Shown piece after piece: positions 7,885 through 15,772 of a DNA stretch of 64,000 bases. Below the pieces are notes generated by a model, which did no database searches, was not told where the DNA came from, and saw only the letters and a program-made list of their open reading frames with translations. Source of the stretch: an uncultured Eggerthella sp. (GTDB lineage Bacteria > Actinomycetota > Coriobacteriia > Coriobacteriales > Eggerthellaceae). Each line of letters begins with the position of its first letter. The stretch's first letter is position 1. The stretch is from assembly GCA_900540345.1 (NCBI GenBank), contig UQFK01000003.1:1-64000 (forward strand). Reading direction: 5' to 3'. The translations under genes and the position numbers were made by a program.

Positions 7885-8391
7885 ATGGAGCAAACAAGCG
7901 ATATCGCTGCGCTCATGGAGCGCATCAAGGCACAGGAAACAAAGTACGAGTTCGATCATATCGATGAAGAGCTCGCTTTGCAGATGGGTATCTATGTCGT
8001 GCGAAGAGCGAAGGAGATAGGTAAACCAGTCGCAACACGCGTCACACTCAATCACCGAACGCTCTTTGCATATTCAATGCCAGGCACGAAGCCCGAGAGC
8101 GACAATTGGATTCGCCGTAAAGAGAACATGTCGTATGCGGCTAATGGTAGTTCATACTACTGGGAATGCTGGTGCGAACTTGGAGAGCATCCTTTCGAGT
8201 GGCGCGGCATGAGCTATGCCGATTATGCGCCTGCAGGAGGTTGTTTTCCGCTCATGGTAAAAGGCGTTGGTATGGTTGGCACACTTACGATCTCGGGTAT
8301 GGCGAGCCATGAAGATCACGCTCTTGCCTTCGAGACTGTTGGAAAAGCAGCTAAAGGCGAATTGGACGTCGATATTACAGGTTTGTTCTAG
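7885..8391 (+). CDS. UPF0303 / HbpS-like (heme-degrading domain) protein
   Basis: A 168-residue cytoplasmic protein matching the UPF0303/YBR137W group within the HbpS-like (DUF336) fold. Recognisable elements are a helical start, the strand-turn KPVATRVTLNHRTLFAYSMPG, the aromatic block NWIRRKENMSYAANGSSYYW, and a Gly-rich end (GGCFPLMVKGVGMVGTLTISG). Members bind heme or flavin-like ligands or act as chaperone-type factors; a catalytic role is not established. ATG 7885 is preceded by GAGGGG. An in-frame start near 7816 lacks a ribosome-binding site. It stands alone ahead of trpS, about 100 bases away. Confidence 0.85.
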   Translation: MEQTSDIAALMERIKAQETKYEFDHIDEELALQMGIYVVRRAKEIGKPVATRVTLNHRTLFAYSMPGTKPESDNWIRRKENMSYAANGSSYYWECWCELGEHPFEWRGMSYADYAPAGGCFPLMVKGVGMVGTLTISGMASHEDHALAFETVGKAAKGELDVDITGLF

Positions 8392-8495
8392 TCGCGCCCA
8401 GGTGCGTTCGCGGAGGTTTTCGCAGGCGATGTTAGAACACTGATATACTTTATGAATCGTATAACAATCGTCGACCTAAGTGGGAAGAGTCGTAT

Positions 8496-9542
8496 ATGAG
8501 TGTTGATAGTTTTGAAGCAAGCGTAAAGAAGAGCGATGCGCTTAAGGAAGATCTGCTGCTTCATCCGACAAAGTATATTATGCTCACCGGAGATCGTCCG
8601 ACAGGACGATTGCATCTTGGCCACTATTTCGGCACCATCAAAGAGCGTGTGAACCTGCAAGACCAGGGTGTGCCGACGCGTGTGGTCATTGCTGATTATC
8701 AGGTCATCACTGACCGAGACACCACTGAACATATCCAAGATAATGTCTATAACATGGTCATCGATTATCTCGCATGTGGTCTTGATCCAGAAAAGACGCT
8801 CATCTTCACGCACTCTGCGATTCCTGCGCTCAATCAGCTTATGCTGCCGTTCCTTTCGCTTGTTACAGAGTCAGAGCTTCACCGCAATCCTACGGTGAAA
8901 TCCGAGATGGAAGCTTCGGGGCATGCGCTTACAGGTCTTCTGCTCACGTATCCTATTCACCAAGCATGCGACATCTTGTTTTGCAAAGGCAATGTCGTGC
9001 CTGTTGGTAAGGATCAGTTGCCTCATATTGAGATCACACGACAGATCGCTCGTCGTTTCAATGATCGTTATGGCAAAGTATTTCCCGAGCCCGAAGGGTT
9101 GCTCAATGATGCACCTGAGATTCCTGGCCTTGATGGTCGTAAGATGTCTAAGAGCTATGGCAATGCCATTAGCCTCTGCTTTACGGAAGAGGAAACTGCG
9201 AAGCTCATCAAGAAGTCTCAGACCGATTCTGAGCGCTTTATCACGTACGATAAGGAAAATCGTCCAGGTGTTTCTGCGCTTCTCACTACAGCGGCGCTGT
9301 GTACGGGTCGTACCGAAGAAGAGATTGCTGCTGAGATTGGCAATGATGGATCGGGTGCATTGAAGAAACTCGTCACTGAAAGCGTGAACGATTATCTTGC
9401 ACCAATCCGCGAACGTCGTCGAGCGCTTGAAGGCGATCTTGACTATGTGAAAGACGTTCTTCACGAAGGCAATAAGAAGGCGCGCCTTATCGCTGATGCA
9501 ACACTCGATGAAGTGCGTGAAGCCATGAATATGGTGTACTAG
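8496..9542 (+). CDS. trpS: Tryptophanyl-tRNA synthetase
   Basis: A 348-residue class I synthetase that charges tRNA-Trp. The HIGH-type signature RLHLGHYFG is at residues 38-46, and KMSKSYGN starts near residue 216. The length and the short N-terminal extension before MLTGDRPTG fit the bacterial TrpRS family. The ATG at 8496 follows GGGAAGAG by about seven bases. No T-box leader is seen upstream, so tRNA-dependent control of the Firmicutes kind is unlikely. No obvious terminator follows; the next 280 bases hold short repeats. Confidence 0.97.
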   Translation: MSVDSFEASVKKSDALKEDLLLHPTKYIMLTGDRPTGRLHLGHYFGTIKERVNLQDQGVPTRVVIADYQVITDRDTTEHIQDNVYNMVIDYLACGLDPEKTLIFTHSAIPALNQLMLPFLSLVTESELHRNPTVKSEMEASGHALTGLLLTYPIHQACDILFCKGNVVPVGKDQLPHIEITRQIARRFNDRYGKVFPEPEGLLNDAPEIPGLDGRKMSKSYGNAISLCFTEEETAKLIKKSQTDSERFITYDKENRPGVSALLTTAALCTGRTEEEIAAEIGNDGSGALKKLVTESVNDYLAPIRERRRALEGDLDYVKDVLHEGNKKARLIADATLDEVREAMNMVY

Positions 9543-9572
9543 TTTCGTACACAGCTGCCATATCAGTTTGAT

Positions 9573-9628
9573 CGTACTAGCTGTTTTACGCATGAAGTTA
9601 CAGTATTAGCTTGAACGTACTAGCTGTT
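9573..9628 (+). repeat. Short direct repeat in the trpS downstream gap
   Basis: The 13-mer CGTACTAGCTGTT occurs at 9573-9585 and again at 9616-9628. Its core GTACTAG also spans the trpS stop codon (9536-9542), and a diverged copy is near 9546. The gap 9543-9826 shows no gene, RNA or terminator that I can support. Confidence 0.5.
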
Positions 9629-9826
9629 ATCTAGTTCGGATGTGCCGCATTGGCCCTAGATCTTCGTCATTGTGGCGGAGCATTCGACATTGCCGTGAGC
9701 GCCTGGCTGTCGCTCAATCAGTCCTCTTTTATCTGCAGGTTCGTAACGGCTTTCTCTGATCGCAACTGAATAACGTAGTCTATAAGACAGAAGTTCACTT
9801 CCGTCTTTTGTTTGGTTTGGAGCGTG

Positions 9827-10291
9827 ATGAACGATAATGAACGACAGAGAGGCAAACAGACTGCGATAGCCGCATGGGTCTGTCGCGCATGTTTTGCATT
9901 CGTATTTATCATGAACGTGCAGTGTGCCTTCAGTTACATCTTCATGCCTGAGTCGTTTGCAGGAGGCTTTCAGCTTTCAGGTATTGAAGGCGCAGTTGCA
10001 GTGCAAGGTATCGGCGTTGCATTTCTTATGTGGAATGCAACTTATCCAGCATTTATCGCTCGTCCACAACGCTTTTGTGCACTTGGAGTCGTTATCCTTT
10101 TTCAGCAAGCGATCGGGCTGGTAGGGGAGTGTGTTATCTATCTCGGTCTTCCTGAGCCTGGTTACACGCAGCTTGCTAACAGTATTGCGCGATTCGTCGT
10201 GTTTGATGCCGTTGGTCTTGCGATCATGGTGTTGTCCTTCATTGCTCTGTGTGTTGTTGCACGAAACAAAAAGTCACATAGTTCTGAGTGA
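9827..10291 (+). CDS. Small four-helix membrane protein
   Basis: A 154-residue protein with four predicted transmembrane helices (about 15-39, 52-76, 83-107 and 121-145) and short polar ends. Gly and small residues sit within helix 2 (SGIEGAVAVQGIGVAFLMWN). The topology resembles small DoxX- or DUF4345-like proteins, but I cannot assign a family with confidence, and no function is proposed. ATG 9827 follows TTGGAG closely; a second ATG at 9836 is also possible. It is isolated, with repeats on both sides, so context gives no clue. Confidence 0.7.
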   Translation: MNDNERQRGKQTAIAAWVCRACFAFVFIMNVQCAFSYIFMPESFAGGFQLSGIEGAVAVQGIGVAFLMWNATYPAFIARPQRFCALGVVILFQQAIGLVGECVIYLGLPEPGYTQLANSIARFVVFDAVGLAIMVLSFIALCVVARNKKSHSSE

Positions 10292-10353
10292 TCTTTCGTA
10301 TAGCGAGTGATATATAGCCAGTTATATATCACGAGTGATGTATAACGAGTGAT
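10286..10353 (+). repeat. GAGTGAT repeats and a 10-base inverted repeat
   Basis: GAGTGAT occurs four times (10286, 10305, 10333, 10347) at spacings of 19, 28 and 14 bases; the first copy contains the stop codon of the upstream gene. Between copies two and three, GTGATATATA (10307-10316) and TATATATCAC (10323-10332) form a perfect inverted repeat with a six-base loop but no following T run. The arrangement is irregular and far too small for a CRISPR array. It might be a protein-binding cluster or a decayed repeat. Confidence 0.55.
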
Positions 10354-10632
10354 CTTTCATGTAGCTCATGCTGCGTAAAGCCCAAGTCTTGCGATAGTTT
10401 TCGCAATTCGTGTTGTTTGATCGTTCCTCACGCAACGATTTCGGTGTTTTTTGCTTCAAAATCTCGCTTGTAAGCACAAATCCCTGACTTGTTGTCATGA
10501 GTGATGCAAGCTGAGCTGGGGTTATGTGAATGTTGACAATCTTTAGACAGCTCTCAGCCTCATTTTCCGCTATATCAGACTGAAAATGTACATATAATCG
10601 TAATTCTTTTGCAATTTATGACGCTTTTACTG

Positions 10633-10709
10633 CGTGAGCGAAAGGAATCGCTCCGTGAGTACGCAAGAGAAACCATGCCACGTGAGAGCGGAAGGAATCG
10701 CGCCGTGCG
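10633..10709 (+). repeat. Imperfect direct repeat with stem-loop units
   Basis: Unit A (10633-10659) and unit B (10681-10709) match at roughly 24 of 27 positions with a two-base insertion in B. Unit A folds as GAGCGA / TCGCTC (10636-10641 with 10648-10653) presenting AAGGAA in the loop. Unit B keeps the same loop sequence with a weaker stem. Confidence 0.6.
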
Positions 10710-10748
10710 CGAGCATTTTCTGCTGTGCGAACAGAGACAGCTCGCAAT

Positions 10749-10787
10749 GTGTGTGCAAGAGAAAGCGTTTCTTGTTCTTGCACACAC
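10749..10787 (+). repeat. 12-base-pair perfect hairpin
   Basis: GTGTGTGCAAGA (10749-10760) pairs perfectly with TCTTGCACACAC (10776-10787) around a 15-base loop that has a small inner stem. The sequence after it is T/C-rich (TCTTTCTCTT) rather than a clean T run, so it may be an imperfect terminator or the 3' end of an RNA. Confidence 0.6.
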
Positions 10788-10922
10788 TCTTTCTCTTACT
10801 CAGACGTATTTAGCCTATCCTAGGCTTTTGTTCAGACGCATTTTAATCTATTCAGCCTAGATGCCTGTAGTTAGAAAGCCCATGAAACTCTTAGTGTATG
10901 TCAGGGACAAAGGTTCAGATAT

Positions 10923-10951
10923 AAAAAGAGAGGGAGCATATGCTCCCTCTC
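10923..10951 (-). terminator. Terminator of the minus-strand acyl-CoA dehydrogenase
   Basis: A perfect 24-base palindrome (10928-10951, arms starting GAGAGGGAGCAT) followed on the minus strand by CTTTTTAT. It lies 44 bases past the stop codon of the gene at 10995-12251. Confidence 0.85.
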
Positions 10952-10994
10952 TCCGGAATCTACCAAGTGTATCTTGGTTGAATCGCCTATCGGC

Positions 10995-12251
10995 TTAGAG
11001 ATCCATCTGGTTGAGCTCTTCAGTGGTGAAGTCGAGAGCGGTACCAGCGATCCAAGTCTGATAGTTGATGTGACCATTGTGGTCTTCGATGCCCTTAGCG
11101 ATGGTGATACGCTGAACGGTAGGAGCACCTTCCTCGAGCCACATAGCGCGGCAGTCACGATAGAGGAGCTCGGTAGGACCATAAGGAGAGTCCTCGAAGT
11201 AACCGTCGCCACCGAAGATCTCGAGCATCTCGTCAGAAACGAGGCGAACCGTATCGATGGAGAAGAGCTTACAAATAGCTGCCTTCTCAGAGATGAACTC
11301 GCCCTGAGGATCCTTGTCGTAGTCATCGCAGAAGTCGATGATGGTACAACGGAGAGCATGGAGCATCATCTGCATGTTAGCAAGCTTCATGCGGATAGCC
11401 TGACGCTTGATGATCGGCTTACCGAAGGTGACGCGATCGCGAGCACGAGCGATAGACATCTCGAACATGCGCTGACCAATACCGAGGTTAGAGGTAGCGA
11501 TGTGTACACGAGAGATAGCGAGGGAGTGCATAGCAACTTCCATGCCTTCGCCACGATTGCCGAGCATCAGTTCTGGCTCGAGCTCAACGTTGGTGAACTT
11601 AAGACCAGTGTGACCGGATCCACGGCAGCCCATCATGTGAGGCATTGGAACGAGTTCGAAGCCTTCCTTGTCCATTGGAACGAAGAAAGCGGAAAGACGA
11701 GCGTCGCCCTCTTTGTCAGGATCGGTTACGCAGATAACGTAAGAGAACTGGGAGCAGTCGGTGTGAGAGATGAGCCACTTCTCACCATTGAGGATCCACT
11801 TGCCCTTGCCCTCGTCCCAAACAGCGGTGGAGTGCAGGTCAGCACCAGTGCCGCCAGTCTTCTCAGTGAGAGCGAAGTTGGTGAAGATGGTCTTGTCCTG
11901 GAAGAGAGGCATGTACTTCTCTTTGACTTCAGGCTGACCGAAGTCGTCAAGGATGCGCCAGTTCAGGTCAGATGCATAGTGCATGTGCATACGCATGCCC
12001 GAAGGACCACGAGAGAACTCTTCCTGAACCTGGAGGATTTCCTTCTCGTTGAGGCCCCATCCGCCGTACTCGACCGGCAGAGAGAAACGATAGATATCGT
12101 TGTCGATGTTGGACTGGTAGAACTTCTCGGGGAACTTGTTGGTTACCTCGATCTCCTTCTGCCATTCCGTGTAAGGGCCCTCGACCATTGCGCGAACTTT
12201 GCGCAGGTAGTCTTGGAACTGCTCGTCGTTGATGGTTGCATTCGGATTCAT
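10995..12251 (-). CDS. Acyl-CoA dehydrogenase (canonical C-terminal Glu type)
   Basis: A 418-residue FAD flavoprotein that removes (or, in reverse, adds) the alpha-beta hydrogens of an acyl-CoA and passes electrons to ETF. Seen: N-terminal helical domain, middle beta domain with FALTEKTGGTGADL (residues 127-139) and WLISHTDCS, the C-terminal helical domain RDRVTFGKPI (271-280), and EIFGGDGYFEDSPYGPTELL. The catalytic base is expected at E374 in WLEEGAPTVQ, matching the YEG position of short- and medium-chain enzymes. ATG 12251 follows AGGAGG by six bases. It is divergent from a second dehydrogenase across a 508-base regulatory gap. Substrate is unknown; CaiA-like or aryl-propenoyl-type CoA esters are possible given the FixABCX genes nearby. 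Confidence 0.92.
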   Translation of the reverse strand: MNPNATINDEQFQDYLRKVRAMVEGPYTEWQKEIEVTNKFPEKFYQSNIDNDIYRFSLPVEYGGWGLNEKEILQVQEEFSRGPSGMRMHMHYASDLNWRILDDFGQPEVKEKYMPLFQDKTIFTNFALTEKTGGTGADLHSTAVWDEGKGKWILNGEKWLISHTDCSQFSYVICVTDPDKEGDARLSAFFVPMDKEGFELVPMPHMMGCRGSGHTGLKFTNVELEPELMLGNRGEGMEVAMHSLAISRVHIATSNLGIGQRMFEMSIARARDRVTFGKPIIKRQAIRMKLANMQMMLHALRCTIIDFCDDYDKDPQGEFISEKAAICKLFSIDTVRLVSDEMLEIFGGDGYFEDSPYGPTELLYRDCRAMWLEEGAPTVQRITIAKGIEDHNGHINYQTWIAGTALDFTTEELNQMDL

Positions 12252-12759
12252 AAACCCTCCTAATCGGTTTGAGATAAAGGCATTCCTGCCTGACCCTGAT
12301 GCGGCAGATTCCGGATAATCCGCTTTTGCAAGTTTATCACTGCGAGTCAGGAAGCTGTCCAATAGTTAATAGTCTGTTGATAAGTTCTGAATCATAGGCT
12401 TAGGCTATTGATGGTTATAACCCATAGGTTTTACGAGCGAATAGTTTTTATTTGATAGATTCATCACGTGAAATGGCTCAGTTCGAATTGAGTTTATAGG
12501 GAGGATCAGCTTCAATAGGCTATTGAAGGGATAACGGTATTATTTATATGTCGCGCGCGTTCCTATATATATGATGAAAACATATATTGAGATTGATAGA
12601 ACGTACCTATAGGTTAAGCAGGATAAATATGTTCATTACCTATTGGACAGTTGGGTTTGGCAACCTCAAACTCTTAGTAGGAAAAAGTCCGAATTCTGGG
12701 GCCTCGTGCGCTGGAACGTTTTCGCCTGAGGGGTTTTGGGCGAAGAGTAGGAGAAGACT
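12252..12759. promoter_or_regulatory. Divergent regulatory region between the two acyl-CoA dehydrogenases
   Basis: A 508-base A/T-rich gap with no gene. It carries many ATAG/CTAT half-sites: 12361, 12368, 12394, 12405, 12424, 12440, 12497, the dyad at 12511-12527, then near 12606 and 12638. That is the pattern expected of multiple sites for one dimeric activator. I could not pick convincing -35/-10 pairs for either gene. Confidence 0.55.
12511..12527. promoter_or_regulatory. Perfect palindrome, candidate operator
   Basis: TTCAATAGGCTATTGAA is a 17-base perfect palindrome with eight-base arms around one G. Similar half-sites recur through the gap. The arm spacing fits a LysR-type (T-N11-A) or other dimeric regulator; the LysR gene at 17556 is the nearest candidate. 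Confidence 0.5.
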
Positions 12760-13926
12760 ATGGATTTTAGCTTTAGCGAAGATCAGGAGTTGATGATTGA
12801 CAGCCTCAAAGAGTTTGCTGAGCAATACTTCACTGATGAAGCGGTAAAGGAAATGTATGAGGTTCACCATGGTGTGCCTGATGAGGTTCAGGATGCATAT
12901 CGTGACCTTGGTTTTGCATTCATGGGTCTGCCTGAGGAGATCGGTGGCATTCCTGCTACGTGCGTCGACCTCGGCATCCTCACTGAAACGCTCTATCGCG
13001 CAACTGGCTGCATGACTCCGTTCATGACCGGCATGCTCGCTGCTTATGACGTTGCTGAGTTCGGCTCGAAAGAGCAGTGCCAGCTTATTGTCGATCACTA
13101 TGAGAAATCTGGTCGCAGCTTTGCTGCTATGTGTCTCTCCGAGCCAGGTGCTGGTTCTGACAATATGGGCATGACCACCACCACCAAGAAGCAGGCAGAT
13201 GGTACGTACATCTTGAAGGGCCAGAAGACTTGGGTCACCAATGGTGCTGCAGTACCTTACCTGGTCGTCATTGCTAAGGACGAAGATCCTGCTCGCGAGA
13301 ACAAGAACATGTCTCTTTGGCTCGTTCCCGCTGATACCCCTGGTGTTTCTACCGCTGCTCTGACCAAACTTGGTCAGCAGACCGTTCCGTTCGTTGACGT
13401 ATTCTTCGATGATGTTGTTCTTACTGAAGCAAATCGTCTTGGCGAAGCAGGTCAGGGTTGGCTGTTGCTCATGAAGAACTTTGAGTTCGAGCGTTGCTTG
13501 GTTGTTGCTCAGGGTCTTGGTCTTGCTGAGGCTGCTCTTGACGACGCTATCGATTATGCGCTCGATCGTATCGCTTTCGGTAAGCCGATCGCTGACAATC
13601 CTCGTGTTCAGGACCTTATCACTGAGTCCAAGCGCACGATTCTCTACACGCGCATGATGCTCTATTTATGCCTCTGGATGCTCGATCAGGGTATGTCTTG
13701 CAACGCTGAGGTTGCAATGCTCAAGTCCGAGTCGACCAAGACTTGCTTGAAGGTTGCCGACAACGCTATCGAGATCTTCGGTGGCCTTGGCTACACTGAA
13801 GAAGTTCGTGTTGGCCGCATCTGGAAAGACCTTCGTGGTAATGCACTTGCTGGTGGTACATGCGAGGTCATGGACTACATCGCAGGTCGTGCTCTTGTCA
13901 ACAAGTATCGTGCACGTAAAAAGTAG
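12760..13926 (+). CDS. Acyl-CoA dehydrogenase (alternate catalytic-base type)
   Basis: A 388-residue acyl-CoA dehydrogenase with the standard three domains: helical N-terminus, FAD-contacting AAMCLSEPGAGSDN (122-135), WVTNGA (158-163), IAFGKPIADN (271-280), and IEIFGGLGYTEE. At the canonical catalytic position the sequence is ALAGGTCEVM (362-371), so the usual Glu is Gly. A Glu is instead present at E244 in EFERCLVVAQGLG, the place used by isovaleryl-CoA and long-chain enzymes (LERLVLAGG-type). The enzyme is therefore probably active with a branched or different acyl chain. It follows AGGAG-type signals and precedes etfB by 117 bases. Whether it oxidises or reduces its substrate in the cell cannot be told. 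Confidence 0.93.
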   Translation: MDFSFSEDQELMIDSLKEFAEQYFTDEAVKEMYEVHHGVPDEVQDAYRDLGFAFMGLPEEIGGIPATCVDLGILTETLYRATGCMTPFMTGMLAAYDVAEFGSKEQCQLIVDHYEKSGRSFAAMCLSEPGAGSDNMGMTTTTKKQADGTYILKGQKTWVTNGAAVPYLVVIAKDEDPARENKNMSLWLVPADTPGVSTAALTKLGQQTVPFVDVFFDDVVLTEANRLGEAGQGWLLLMKNFEFERCLVVAQGLGLAEAALDDAIDYALDRIAFGKPIADNPRVQDLITESKRTILYTRMMLYLCLWMLDQGMSCNAEVAMLKSESTKTCLKVADNAIEIFGGLGYTEEVRVGRIWKDLRGNALAGGTCEVMDYIAGRALVNKYRARKK

Positions 13927-13944
13927 TTAGGTATCTAAGCACTT

Positions 13945-13972
13945 ATAGTGACCTACGGAAGTAGGTCACTAT
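13945..13972 (+). other. Stem-loop between the dehydrogenase and etfB
   Basis: A perfect 12-base stem (13945-13956 with 13961-13972) capped by a GGAA tetraloop, 19 bases past the dehydrogenase stop. The following bases (TAATAAG) are not a proper T run, so it may be an mRNA processing or stabilising hairpin, or a leaky terminator. Confidence 0.6.
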
Positions 13973-14043
13973 TAATAAGTGGTTAGAATAAGTTCGATTT
14001 CAAATTTGTACTTGATACGAATGAGAAAAGGAGCAAGAAAGTT

Positions 14044-14799
14044 ATGAAAATTGTTGTTGCTGTCAAAGTAGTGCCAGACGATCAGGACATCTTCGTTTCC
14101 GGCGATCGTTCCCTGGACTATTCCAAGGCCAAGCCAAAGATTTCTGAGTACGACAAGAATGCTATCGAAGCTGCAGCTCAGTTTGCTGCTGCAAACGACG
14201 GCTCTTCTGTTATTGCGATCAGTGCTGTTCCTGCTAAGAATGACGACACCAAGGCTAAGCAGAACATCCTCGCTCTTGGCGTCGATGAGCTCTTCATGGC
14301 AACTGATGATGCGCTCGAGACCGCTGATTCCTATGCGACCGCACAGGTTCTGAAGAATCTCGTCGAGACCAAGGTCCCCGATTATGACGTTATCATCTGT
14401 GGTGACGGTTCTGCTGACCTTTATGCAGGTCAGGTTAACATTCAGCTTGCTGCTGCGCTTGGTGTTCCTACCATCAACGAGGTTACCTCTCTTACCGCAG
14501 AGGGCGACAAGCTTGTTGTCGAGCGTACGCTCGATGAAGAGGTTGAAGAGATCGAAGTTCCGCTTCCTGCGGTCGTTTCGGTATCTCCCGACATCGCAAC
14601 TCCTCGTATCGCTGGTATGCGCGACATCCTCGCTGCTAAGAAGAAGCCTCAGGACGTTGCACCTGCTGCAGTTCCTGTTGACGTTAAGGTCTCCGTTGAA
14701 GAGATCAAAGCTCCTGAACTGGCACCTCGTAAGAACCAGATCTTCGAAGAGGGCGACATCGACGCATTCGTTGCTGCTGTTGCCGAAGCACTCAAATAA
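14044..14799 (+). CDS. etfB: Electron transfer flavoprotein beta subunit (FixA)
   Basis: A 251-residue ETF beta/FixA protein. It pairs with EtfA to hold FAD and AMP or a second FAD, accepting electrons from acyl-CoA dehydrogenases. Typical elements are the start MKIVVAVKVVPDDQDI, the adenylate-binding CGDGSADLYAGQVNIQLAAALG, and the recognition-loop region LVVERTLDEEVEEIEVPLPAVV followed by PRIAGMRDILAAKKKP. AAAGGAG lies 11 bases before ATG 14044. It is the first gene of etfB-etfA-fixC-fixX. Because FixC and FixX are encoded alongside, this is the Fix-type ETF, which can bifurcate electrons in other bacteria. Confidence 0.95.
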   Translation: MKIVVAVKVVPDDQDIFVSGDRSLDYSKAKPKISEYDKNAIEAAAQFAAANDGSSVIAISAVPAKNDDTKAKQNILALGVDELFMATDDALETADSYATAQVLKNLVETKVPDYDVIICGDGSADLYAGQVNIQLAAALGVPTINEVTSLTAEGDKLVVERTLDEEVEEIEVPLPAVVSVSPDIATPRIAGMRDILAAKKKPQDVAPAAVPVDVKVSVEEIKAPELAPRKNQIFEEGDIDAFVAAVAEALK

Positions 14800-14822
14800 G
14801 TTAGAGAAGGCGGTATAAGAAT

Positions 14823-15707
14823 ATGAAAGCATTAGTATTGGCAGAAACCATCGACGGTCAGCGTGCTCTTTGCGCTGGTGCTCGTTCCATCGCTGATGAA
14901 GTTGTTTTGGCGGTTGTCAAAGGCGCTCCTCAGGCAGGTATCGCTGATAAGGCATATGACATCGAACTTCCTGCTGGCGAGCCAGTCGAAAACGCTGCTG
15001 CTGGCGTAAAGGCAGTTTATGACGCAGAGAATCCTGACGTCGTTTTGGTTGAGCCTACTCCACGTGACAAGATCCTCGCTGGTCTGCTCGCAGCAAGCCT
15101 TGGCACTTCGGTCATCTCTGATGTCACCGCTATCGATGGCGATGTTGTTACCAACATGTACTTCGGTGGTTTGGCAGAGAACAAGCAGAAGGCAAATGGC
15201 GCAAAGATCTACACGGTCGCTGCAACTTGTTTCGATGACGCAGAGCCTACTGGCACTGATACGGTCGAGAGCATCGCATACGTTGCGCCAGAGAAGCCTC
15301 TTGTACTTCGTGGTACCAAAGAAGTTCCTCGTACGGGCGCAGACCTCACCAAGGTCGACGTTGTCGTTGGCGCAGGCCGTGGCTTTGCTGAGGAATCTGA
15401 ACTTCAGCTGGCACGCGATCTGTGCGCTAAGGTCGGTGGCGAACTCGGTTGCTCTCGTCCGCTCGCAGAGAACGTTAACTGGCTGCCAAAGAACCTCTAC
15501 ATCGGTGTTTCTGGTCTTCAGCTCGCACCTAAGGCCTATATCGCTCTGGGCATCTCTGGACAGATGCAGCATATGGTCGGTGTGACTGGTGCAGATGTTA
15601 TTATCGCGGTCAACAAGGATGCAAATGCTCCTGTCTTCAAGCAGGCTGACTATGGCATCGTTGGCGATATCAAGACTGTCGTTCCTGCTCTCATCGAGAA
15701 GCTCTAA
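14823..15707 (+). CDS. etfA: Electron transfer flavoprotein alpha subunit (FixB)
   Basis: A 294-residue ETF alpha/FixB. The N-terminal half is a Rossmann-like domain; the C-terminal half (from about VVVGAGRGFAEE) binds FAD, with NLYIGVSGLQLAPKAYIALG and the following GQMQHMVG contacting the flavin, and DYGIVGDIKTVVPALIEKL at the end. It begins 23 bases after etfB with AGAAGGCGG upstream. It forms the heterodimer with EtfB. A terminator-like hairpin separates it from fixC, so etfBA may be made in excess over fixCX. Confidence 0.95.
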   Translation: MKALVLAETIDGQRALCAGARSIADEVVLAVVKGAPQAGIADKAYDIELPAGEPVENAAAGVKAVYDAENPDVVLVEPTPRDKILAGLLAASLGTSVISDVTAIDGDVVTNMYFGGLAENKQKANGAKIYTVAATCFDDAEPTGTDTVESIAYVAPEKPLVLRGTKEVPRTGADLTKVDVVVGAGRGFAEESELQLARDLCAKVGGELGCSRPLAENVNWLPKNLYIGVSGLQLAPKAYIALGISGQMQHMVGVTGADVIIAVNKDANAPVFKQADYGIVGDIKTVVPALIEKL

Positions 15708-15716
15708 ATCGCTTTT

Positions 15717-15747
15717 AAAGGGCGCCTCCATCAAGGGGCGCCCTTTT
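15717..15747 (+). terminator. Intra-operon terminator between etfA and fixC
   Basis: AAAGGGCGCC (15717-15726) and GGCGCCCTTT (15737-15746) form a perfect ten-base stem with a ten-base loop and a TTTT end. It lies ten bases past the etfA stop and 26 bases before the fixC start, so termination is probably partial. Confidence 0.75.
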
Positions 15748-15772
15748 AATGTTCACCTCTGAAAGGAAGAAA

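Larger units (their letters stand above)
10292..10927. other. Gene-free, repeat-rich intergenic region
   Basis: About 640 bases with no convincing gene. They hold the GAGTGAT repeats, a TATAAT hexamer at 10593-10598, two copies of a 27-29-base direct repeat (10633-10709), and a 12-base-pair hairpin (10749-10787). An 83-codon open frame from 10609 has no ribosome-binding site and an implausible Arg/Leu-rich composition, and it is spanned by the repeats. The end abuts the terminator of the minus-strand acyl-CoA dehydrogenase. Confidence 0.6.

Noticed and set aside
10286..10353. Possible CRISPR-like array
   Set aside because: Repeats are only seven bases, the spacing is uneven and there is no cas gene anywhere in the window.
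10633..10709. CsrA-titrating RNA because GGA motifs sit in hairpin loops
   Set aside because: CsrA is not generally present in this group, and two GGA loops are too few for a confident call.
10609..10860. An 83-codon plus-strand frame in the repeat-rich gap
   Set aside because: No ribosome-binding site, an odd Arg/Leu-rich composition, and two internal repeat units that explain its sequence better than a protein would.
10974..12263. A 429-codon open frame on the plus strand, antisense to the minus-strand acyl-CoA dehydrogenase
   Set aside because: It lies fully opposite a well-supported gene, has no ribosome-binding site or recognisable domain, and is best explained by the codon bias of the real gene.
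13972..15734. Long minus-strand open frames opposite etfB and etfA
   Set aside because: Both lie antisense to clear ETF genes, have no known domains, and their composition is that of a reverse-frame shadow.
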